64,000 nt of DNA from Toxotes chatareus (taxonomy: Eukaryota; Chordata; Actinopteri; Toxotidae). The notes under the pieces were generated by a model. The model was given only the letters and a program-made list of their open reading frames with translations, was not told where the DNA came from and did not search any database. The position numbers and the translations under genes were made by a program. Location: contig CM028896.1 of the NCBI GenBank assembly GCA_016801885.1, forward strand, positions 15,346,501 through 15,410,500, given 5' to 3'. Below are positions 58,501-64,000 of this stretch, piece after piece (within the stretch, counting starts at the first letter, position 1; the number at the start of each line of letters is the position of its first letter).

Positions 58501-60081
58501 GTGTGTGTGTGTGTGATAGACAGATAACGCAAAGGAGTGCCGCAGCTGCACAACATGCTTTATTTGCTTGCGTGACACACACACACGCAGTGCACATGTA
58601 GGAAACACACACATACTCGTAGCACACCTATGATGAGTCTTGTACCAGTGTTTGTTAGATGTGATCAATAAGGTGAAAAAAAAAAGCAGTGAATCACTGA
58701 AGGCTGTGTTTACATGGCAGTTTCCCCCTTTTATCACAGCCACAGTCGTTTGTTTGACTTGATCCATTTTTTTTTTTAAATTTAGGTCAACTAGGCATTT
58801 GTTATGGTTCCCTCCATGTGAGGCTTTAAAACCCAAAATTGAAAGAGTACAATTGGAGTGATGAGCGACTGCTGAGGGCTGTATTGTGTTGTATCAGCCA
58901 ACATGTTAAAATGACCACAGTGCATTGTGTTTAATTCTTAGTGATCCTTAAAAGAAAGGCTAGTAATATTCTATATGTGTCTTTCTATCAACAAATCCCA
59001 TGAAAAGACCACAAACAACAGTGTGTTAATTCGACTCTCAGCTCTTTCCAACTTCCCCACCCTGCCTGTGACACTCCCAAGCCCATTGGTTCTTAATGAA
59101 GATGTAAATCTTCAGAAATAGGTCATAAATATCTACTCTCACCTCTTAAAAAAAAACAAAAAAAACAAACAAACTGAGCACTGCAGTTTTTATCAAACGT
59201 TTATCAAACCATTGAAAGCGTTCAGTGGGGACTATTTTTATCGGTGGATTAATCCACATTTGGTGTCTCTACTAAGTTTTGACTGCAGCAGCAGCAGTAT
59301 GTATGTGGAGAAGTGAGTGAGTCAAAAAAAAAAAATACAGTGCCCATGTTCATCATAATGAAGGAACATGTCACCCAGTGCAACGCTGTGGCTCACTGTT
59401 GTGTTTTTAATACTTATAATACAGCAATAGAGCTTTATGGCACAAAGGGGTTTGACATATTAGGCTTTGGATACACAGACAATAGGATGAGAAGGATCAG
59501 TTCATTGTTACATAGAATATAGAAAACATTAGAAATACATACTCCCTTATTTCACCAGGGGGATTTATTTTATACGTGTGAATGTTCTGATGGATGATTT
59601 GGGGCCTCAACTGCAGTAAAAGTTACTCACCTCTATATGACCTAATGCTCTGCAGTGCCTCTGCTGAAAGTTCACTTTAAATCGGGCTCAGTACATGGCA
59701 TCACATAGGTGCAGTGCGATGCTCATCTGTAACTTCCTTTCTGATTTCTGGCGAGTGGAGTCGAACGTCCCCAGTGTCAGCCAAATATTTCAGAACCAGA
59801 CAAATGCCTCGGGAACCTGCCCTTTAAACACAACGTCGGTTGAGCTGACAGGATATATTCACTCTTCGTGATGCTGCTGTCTTCATCTAGGCATGTGTCT
59901 TAGCTGTGGGATGGGGTGTTGTGTGCGTGTATGTGGGGGGGGGTCTGTCCTGTGTGTATGATAAAAGACAACTATTCACTGCACTCCATTTAACTTACAG
60001 CCTCACTCCCCGAAGCTTGAGCCCCACTCCCACTAGTCCTTGCAGCCCGTGCAGCCCGCTGCACGCTTTTCATTTCTGGAG
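17620..60081 (+). CDS. mast4: MAST-family microtubule-associated serine/threonine kinase, N-terminal exons (gene continues beyond window)
   Basis: Long-isoform exons: 17620-17865 (82 codons), 30999-31152, 36443-36576, 52663-52694 and an optional 60001-60081; all phases agree. The protein starts MERQRFLASASGESRSSSSG and has an acidic, serine-rich exon. Next come LRKSSNPDLTHGLSPALKFK, LSEDGKHVRRRSLGGGL, SEISNLVRM and DPSLTSSL joined to KELSLPRRGS. These blocks match the conserved N-terminus of MAST2/MAST4 (family pattern RK-SNPD, QLSEDG, RRGSLGG, NLVRMR, PSLT-SLKELSLPRRGS). MAST kinases carry a DUF1908 region, an AGC-type kinase domain and a PDZ domain, all downstream of this window. The S/R motifs (RRRSL) look like AGC-kinase or 14-3-3 sites. 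MAST4 is preferred over MAST3 because of the long N-terminus and SREK1 adjacency. The MDESSILRRRGLQ alternative start and the IL12RB-like neighbour instead recall MAST3. Confidence 0.8.
19327..19346 (-). promoter_or_regulatory. Triple DR1 nuclear-receptor half-sites
   Basis: TGACCTTTGACCTTTGACCT on the + strand reads AGGTCAAAGGTCAAAGGTCA on the minus strand: three perfect AGGTCA half-sites with one-base spacing. This is the DR1 arrangement bound by HNF4, RXR-PPAR or COUP-TF proteins. Function here is inferred from the motif only. Confidence 0.5.
20944..21120. repeat. Diverged dispersed teleost repeat, copy 1
   Basis: The segment with TAACACAACTCTGAAAGC, ATAATGTTGCTTCGTAACTG and GATGTGTCAGAGTTGTTTTC reads like a repeat I recognise as common in spiny-rayed fish introns. 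Part of it recurs in more divergent form at 26865-27020. I cannot name the family. Confidence 0.5.
21361..21384. repeat. (TG)n microsatellite
   Basis: Twelve TG units in MAST intron 1. Confidence 0.95.
26865..27020. repeat. Diverged dispersed teleost repeat, copy 2
   Basis: GGAGGAGCAACTATCAGCC, GTAGAGACCAAACAGAG, GTGTTGCTCTGTAACTG and ATGTCAGCGTTGTTTTCAC line up in order with the repeat family seen at 20944-21120, with heavy divergence. Confidence 0.45.
30999..31152 (+). CDS. mast4: MAST exon 2
   Basis: The exon is 154 nt, entering in phase 0 after CTTCTCCAG and leaving in phase 1 at ACAG|GTAATA. It encodes LDNILYPPSRSLRKSSNPDL and LSEDGKHVRRRSLGGGLT. The RKSSNPD, KRHLSEDG and RRRSLGG blocks are the clearest MAST2/MAST4 signatures in the window. 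Confidence 0.85.
34570..34720. repeat. Degenerate teleost dispersed repeat (SINE-like)
   Basis: CCTTTCATGCCTTTATTGGA, GACAGGAAATGACTGAGG, GGGAGAGACAGGTCCCCTG and the ACTCAAACC / GGTTTAAATCCCGA ends match a repeat very common in fish genomes. The usual form has TTTATTGG, GACAGGAAATG, GGGAGAGA and a tRNA-like GGTTCGAATCCCG box. This copy is degenerate. Confidence 0.5.
35894..36230. repeat. Degenerate teleost dispersed repeat (AGTAAAAGTAC type)
   Basis: The succession GTTCAGATCC, GTGAGTAAAAGTACAAATAC, ATTAATGTAAAAAATAC, TATTTAAAAGTACTC, CTCATTATGCTGAAAAATGG, GTTGGAGCTAGTTTTAACTG and TAATCTGGAGGTTCCCAACC follows, in order, a high-copy teleost interspersed repeat I recognise. I cannot assign a family name from memory. 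Confidence 0.65.
36443..36576 (+). CDS. mast4: MAST exon 3
   Basis: The exon is 134 nt between TTCCCCTGCAG and CTG|GTGAGT, entering in phase 1 and leaving in phase 0. It encodes GKYLLLPTNPQQTPTAWQPS, SEISNLVRM and LGKSDPSLTSSL. The SNLVRM and PSLTSSL blocks match MAST2/MAST4 and lead directly into KELSLPRRG of the next exon. Confidence 0.85.
37303..37334. repeat. (TG)n microsatellite, imperfect
   Basis: TG repeats interrupted by TTTG units. Confidence 0.9.
37970..38020. repeat. Fragment of a teleost dispersed repeat
   Basis: GAGTATCTTGCTCAAGGACA resembles the GTGTCTTGCCCAAGGACAC core of a widespread fish repeat. Only a short fragment is preserved. Confidence 0.4.
38728..38750. repeat. Possible fragment of a tRNA-like SINE head
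   Basis: CTGGCGGCTCAGTGGTTAGT resembles the GGTGCAGTGGTTAGC head of common fish tRNA-derived repeats. The rest is missing. Confidence 0.3.
41058..41083. repeat. Poly-T tract
   Basis: An uninterrupted run of 26 T. It could be the tail of a reverse-strand retroposon, but no body is recognisable. Confidence 0.9.
42811..42836. repeat. (CT)n tract
   Basis: Thirteen CT units just upstream of the internal MAST first exon. Such tracts are frequent near vertebrate transcription starts. Confidence 0.9.
42837..43081 (+). promoter_or_regulatory. mast4: Internal MAST promoter and 5' leader (second start)
   Basis: A GA/CT-rich region contains a CCAAT box (42932-42936), an adjacent AGATAAG GATA-type site (42938-42944), CAGCTG E-box cores and a GAGGGAGGGAGGGAGCGAGC stretch just before the alternative first exon. 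A 14-codon upstream ORF starts at 43059 and overlaps the main ATG. The promoter is inferred from the first exon and these motifs. Confidence 0.5.
43082..43120 (+). CDS. mast4: MAST alternative first exon A (MDESSILRRRGLQ)
   Basis: The ATG at 43082 (GCCATGG, an excellent context) opens 13 codons, MDESSILRRRGLQ, ending at CAG|GTAGGA in phase 0. That is the phase needed to join exon 52663-52694, giving MDESSILRRRGLQ-KELSLPRRGS. This junction closely matches the known N-terminus of short MAST isoforms (human MAST3 begins MDESSLLRRRGLQKELSLPR, from memory). It would make a kinase lacking the three long-form exons. Confidence 0.8.
52491..52538. repeat. (TA)15 followed by poly-T
   Basis: A TA run at 52491-52520 passes directly into 18 T, about 125 bp upstream of the acceptor of a 32-nt coding exon. 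Confidence 0.95.
52663..52694 (+). CDS. mast4: MAST exon 4 (32-nt microexon, KELSLPRRGS)
   Basis: AAAGAGCTGAGTCTTCCTAG and the rest encode KELSLPRRGS plus two bases of the next codon (TT). The acceptor is TTTCATTTACAG and the donor TT|GTAAGT. It enters in phase 0, fitting both exon 3 and alternative first exon A, and leaves in phase 2. KELSLPRRGS is one of the most conserved MAST segments. The exon is too short to be found by ORF length alone. Confidence 0.85.
54446..54489. repeat. Perfect 20-bp inverted repeat
   Basis: AACAAATACAAACTTTGATT (54446-54465), loop GGTT, then its exact reverse complement (54470-54489). Confidence 0.95.
57840..58210 (+). promoter_or_regulatory. mast4: Possible third MAST promoter and leader
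   Basis: A G/GA-rich region with G runs able to form a quadruplex (57855-57875), a second G-run cluster near 57912-57941, a (GGCA)n tract at 58141-58160 and a 12-codon upstream ORF (58176-58214) whose stop overlaps the main start in ATGA. Promoter activity is inferred from the downstream first exon. Confidence 0.4.
58211..58257 (+). CDS. mast4: MAST alternative first exon B (MKAQRERLRIPGLTL)
   Basis: The ATG at 58211 (GCCATGA) opens 15 codons, MKAQRERLRIPGLTL, plus GA, ending at a GA|GTGAGT consensus donor in phase 2. That is the entry phase of exon 60001-60081 and of whatever exon follows 52694. Joining to 60001 would read ...LTL-D-LTPRSLSP. The basic, hydrophobic peptide, strong start context and matching phase support a real first exon. 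I have no remembered protein identical to it. Confidence 0.6.
58434..58516. repeat. TG-rich interrupted microsatellite
   Basis: Three blocks of TG/TGTT repeats separated by short unique sequence. Confidence 0.9.
60001..60081 (+). CDS. mast4: MAST exon 5, SP-rich 81-nt phase-preserving exon
   Basis: Acceptor TAACTTACAG and donor GGAG|GTAAGA bound 81 nt (27 codons). Entering in phase 2, the reading is F-LTPRSLSPTPTSPCSPCSP then LHAFHFW; the other two frames are less plausible. SP dipeptides recur, as in the phospho-regulated region before the MAST kinase domain. Because the length is a multiple of three it can be skipped without changing frame, so a cassette exon is likely. The next constitutive exon lies beyond the window. 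Confidence 0.65.
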
Positions 60082-62645
60082 GTAAGAAAGAGCTCTTCAA
60101 CCACGGCTATTTCTCTTTGAAAGACCTGTTAGTGCATGTCCGAGTCCATCTTGTGTTCATGTGTCACAAAGCCGGACCTGGGTGTTCAGTTTGCCCTCCC
60201 AAAATCGCCTGCCATTGAAATGACATTGAAAGAGGAGGACACAGCACTTATATAATGTTGATAGTTTCACCCCTTCCCCCATCTTGCCCGTCTCTGTTCT
60301 GAGGTTTATGCTCCTTCTTTCATGTGCTAAGTAGGATTTGTGGCGTTTGCAGTACATCAAAGTGAAGAATGGTCTCAATCTGTCTGAATCCCGGCTGAAT
60401 TGATTCATTTAGGAATGAACAGTGTTCGAAATGGTAAAATCTGGCTTCAGATTTCTCAGTAATGGCTCCATATCCAGGCTTATTGCTTATATCTCATCTA
60501 GTTTCTGATTAGTATCTAAAGAATCTGTGTGTGCTTACAGAGCTTCAAGATTATTTTCATTTATGAACATCAAGACTTTTATCCTTGTGTCACTGAAGAG
60601 ATTATTTCTCTGGGGGTTATCGTGCATCAGTGATGTCTGAGACGTCACGTCCTCTCTTCGAACTCTGCATTTCATCCACCAGGACGCTCTGAATGCATCT
60701 TTGCTCATGGACAAGCTTCATTTGGGGTTTCACTTTCTTCACATAGGGCATCAAGGTTAAAGCCATCTTGTAGGTTGGTTAACTGTTGTTTATGCGATTA
60801 GCAGTATGTGAGGCATGTGGATAAAAGGTGGCCTGTGATCCATTCGCCTTTCGATGGCATGACAAATTAATGTGTTGTCTGCGTCGTCTCTGTCTTTGAC
60901 TGGTGTTAATCACACGTAAACACAGTCTGTGAGATCAAAGGACGTATCCAGAGTTTTAGTTAAAGGTGGATTTTCTCTCTCTAAAGAGTAGGTTTACTGT
61001 TTTTTTCCAACCCTGAACACATTCAGTTGTCGTTTTTGTACAATTAGTTTATTTCAATTTAAAGAAACTTCCTGCCTCTCTTAACCACAATCCAACTGGG
61101 ACCTGATTGCTGAAGCCTTAAAGGGAAAAAAAATGGAAATCTCGTGGTTCGAGAATTGTCTCTGAGAGTCACAGTCTGTGCTTTCTCTCAGGTTTAGTTG
61201 GTTTTATTCAGGTCGCTTCTGACGCAGATTTTGTCAAAAGAAATTGTTGGAATGAAACTTGGAATGTTTTTTCAGCTCATTCAAAACACTCAATTTTGAG
61301 AATTCTCTGTATCAATGAATAGCATGAAACACCCACCCATGTCACCTCTGATCTCCTCTTGTTCTGCTCAGCTTTCATACAGAGTCAAGTGGAGCTGGCA
61401 TTTGAGTGAGTCAGCTCCATACAAGAATGTGGAGATGTTTTCAACTTGGTGTTTTGTTTTGGGTTTTTGTTTGTATGTTTTTGTTTTTTTTTTCATCAAC
61501 AGTTTCAGTTTTTATTCCATCATGTATCAACACACAGGGTTTGGTGTTGGTCCTGGACCATCTGCATGTACGTGACCATCAGATAGCAGTGCTTTGCACC
61601 TCAGACTGCTGAGGCTGTGGAATTAACTTTGCGGTAGATTGCATTTCATTGTTTTCAGATTTTATCAGACACTTGTACGTAAGGTTTATTTCGATTACGC
61701 GTATATGCTGACTCTGCTGTAGGACGCGAAGCCAGTGGCGGGAGCTTTACCTTTAAGCTGCTGTAATCAAACCTTTTTATTTTAACCGTGGATCTCGTGA
61801 CTGCTTCCTCGTCGTGATGCCTTCGGAGACTTATCCCCTGACTCAGCAGTTTTATTTCAGCTGTTTAGTACAACTTTAGTATTTTTGCAGCTTTGTTTTC
61901 GGTGGCTCCGCAGTGCATGACCTAACCAGTTCACCACATCAGCTTCCTGTATGTGGCGATAATATGTTAATGAAGCAGCGGATTTAATTGCTCACCTGCA
62001 CACAGAGCAAGTAAGAGCCCAAGAAAGGCCTTAAAAAGGGTTCACTGGCTTCCTTATTTCATATCAGTTATCAGGGCAGACAGTGATTTCACAAAATATG
62101 TTGACCTTTCACAGGATTTATGAATGATAACAGATTGGTGCTCGTGCTAATTACAGTGCTGCAAAGGATTACGTTTTATCCCCTGTGAGTCATTATGGTT
62201 GGGCTTCTTCTGATAATAGGCAATAACGGTGCTCTAGATACTGCTAATACAATAACACTATCCATTATTTTTCTTTGCACATAGAAATATATATATATAT
62301 ATATATTATGTTGTCCAAACAGCATTTTCGTATCCTTACAGTCTGTATTTTTATTTCACTAAAGTCATCGTTAAAATGCTGGTGTTAGTGTCTTTATCTT
62401 GCAAAACCACTAGAAAGGAGGTCATAAGTCACAGAGAGGACAGTAGCCCACGTTTGCTGCTCGTGCTTGTCAGCGTTGCCGGTGACCTCCCTGTTCACGC
62501 TGCTCTGTGCAGGTTTGACTTTGAACCATCTGAACCGTCAGTTCTTATGTGGAGCACAGAAACAGAGCAGAGCCATAATTAGAGTGAAGGCTGTCACACT
62601 GGCCTGTAGGGAGACACAGACCGAGCCACTCGGAGGGAATGAATG

Positions 62646-62676
62646 CACACGCACACACACACACGCACACACACAC
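62646..62676. repeat. (CA)n microsatellite
   Basis: CA units with two CG interruptions. Confidence 0.9.
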
Positions 62677-63120
62677 TCAGACTTTGTACTGACAAAAATG
62701 GCTTCTGATAACACTTTATTACAGAAGAGGTACATGTAAGTAGAACCATCAGTTATGTGCCAGTCATGGTGGTTTTCCTCCTTTCTTCCTTTCGTCGGTT
62801 TCTCTCTGTCTCTCTTCCCGAGCTTTTGAATCCCTTCCAGGCAGCGCACTCGCCAAGTGATTAGGCTCATCCGCAGCATCCTGATGGTCCTCAGGTCTGA
62901 CTGTGCACTTCCTCAGTGAAGCTTTCAACCAGTCTCTGGTTGAAAGTTTCCAGTCTTTCTTTTTTCTCTCCTGTACTTTGAACATTAGTTACTGTTAGAA
63001 TTATGACTGGCCAAATAGAATCAGACCTGATTCTAGGCCATTTTAATGACCTGCTGCAAGTAGTGAGTCTTCACAGCTGTCTGAAAGGCCTCATTATTTT
63101 GGTTCAGTTTGTTATTATTT

Positions 63121-63134
63121 AAAAAAAAAAAAAA

Positions 63135-63208
<74 letters not shown>
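63121..63208. repeat. Poly-A passing into (TA)n
   Basis: About 23 mostly-A bases followed by about 32 TA units, the longest simple repeat in the window. Confidence 0.95.
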
Positions 63209-63211
<3 letters not shown>

Positions 63212-63890
63212 GGACCAGAACATAAAAACACCAAACTCAGGCAACAACACTGACTCAGTGAAACAATTAGTCCATCGTCAGAAAATTCATCTGAAATGAT
63301 TTTGGTTCCAGCTGCTCAGATCTGAGCATTTCCTTCTTTTCCTTGACTGACATGAAAGTAAACTGGTTTTAGTCCAAAGCACGACGTTTGAAAACATCAC
63401 CTTGGGCTCTAGGAAATTGTGAAGGCTGTTTTTTTTTTTCACTAAACAGGTTTATTATTATAGGGGACTAAAACAACCCCTGGATTTTTGGTTGTGTTAC
63501 CTGTTCCATCAATCATGTGATCACAGCAGACTCAGACTCTGCGCACACGCAAACAGCAGCGCTCTTATCGCAGGTCTGGTGCCGTGCTGTTACAGCACAG
63601 CCATGTCTGTTTGCAGGGCTGAACTTTGCTCTCTCCCGTGGAGAATAATCATTGATATATCACTGATCGGCGATCAGTCTTGGGACTAAGGTTGGATTCT
63701 TTGCGAGAGGTTCATTATGGTTTGGAATATGTTTTGTTCGTGGCCCCTGACAGCTACTTCAAAGAATTTGTCTGTATGCTTTGCTCCCCACAGGCTGCTG
63801 TCAAGAGGAGACGCTAAACTGACACATACATGCAGAGCCTGAAAATTAAATTCATCACTGAACTGACAAAGGACCGCTTTTTCTGTTATA

Positions 63891-63917
63891 TGTGTGTGTG
63901 TGTGTGTGTGCACACAC
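63891..63917. repeat. (TG)n/(CA)n microsatellite
   Basis: Ten TG units followed by CACACAC. Confidence 0.9.
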
Positions 63918-64000
63918 GAATTCAGGTCTTCTGAAAGGTCAGATTTATGGTAACTGAAGCAAATCTTTAATCACTCAGATCTATTGTAAGTTTGATTATT

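Larger units (their letters stand above)
52695..60000 (+). other. MAST intron 4 (contains another alternative first exon)
   Basis: An intron of 7.3 kb. It holds a perfect 20-bp inverted repeat (54446-54489), a candidate conserved or exon-like element near 53908-53989, an exact 26-nt duplication (56037-56062 and 57406-57431), a G-run cluster at 57855-57875 and a TG-rich tract at 58434-58516. The alternative first exon 58211-58257 with its leader also lies here. Confidence 0.6.
60082..64000 (+). other. Downstream MAST intron, to window end
   Basis: No further MAST exon is convincing in the last 3.9 kb. The conserved block expected after KELSLPRRGS (RTSNRKSL type) was not found. Simple repeats are TA at 62287-62306, an AC run at 62646-62676, an A tract passing into TA at 63121-63208, and TG/CA at 63891-63917. 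Confidence 0.5.

Noticed and set aside
58349..58836. Minus-strand open frames rich in HTHTHT and CVCVC
   Set aside because: These are translations of TG/CA microsatellites.

Overview
This is vertebrate genomic DNA, most likely from a spiny-rayed teleost. It has short coding exons with GT/AG borders, long AT-rich introns, many TG, TA and poly-T tracts, and degenerate copies of repeats familiar from fish genomes. Three protein-coding genes can be supported. There are no bacterial operons, tRNA or rRNA genes, CRISPR arrays or intact transposons.

Region 1 (1-4,880, + strand) is the 3' end of a splicing-factor gene that reads as SREK1. It has one RS/KR-rich exon (135-249), the last coding exon (2236-2379), and a long 3'UTR with three AATAAA signals and an unusual compound inverted repeat at 3347-3415.

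Region 2 (5,352-10,660, - strand) is a class I cytokine receptor of the gp130/IL-12 receptor group, convergent with SREK1. Sixteen exons join in phase to a product of about 789 residues: signal peptide, cytokine-receptor homology module, three fibronectin III domains, one membrane segment, box 1, and a short tail with YxxM and YxxQ motifs. No N-terminal Ig domain is visible. The layout and the neighbouring MAST kinase suggest an IL12RB1-like receptor, but this is inference.

Region 3 (10,660-17,160) is intergenic with nothing recognisable beyond microsatellites.

Region 4 (17,160 to the window end, + strand) is the 5' part of a MAST-family serine/threonine kinase gene, best read as MAST4. Only N-terminal exons are present; the kinase and PDZ domains lie beyond the window. 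The long form uses exons 17620-17865, 30999-31152, 36443-36576 and 52663-52694. Two internal first exons, at 43082-43120 and 58211-58257, end in exactly the phases needed to join downstream exons, so the gene probably has three promoters. Each of the three starts has a short upstream ORF, and two of these overlap the main ATG. An 81-nt phase-preserving exon at 60001-60081 encodes an SP-rich insert.

The order SREK1 - cytokine receptor - MAST combines two human neighbourhoods, SREK1-MAST4 (5q12) and IL12RB1-MAST3 (19p13). It may preserve the gene order that existed before the early vertebrate genome duplications. No wholly new molecular system is apparent. The most interesting signals are the receptor's position, the promoter/uORF arrangement of the MAST gene, and the nested inverted repeat in the SREK1 3'UTR.
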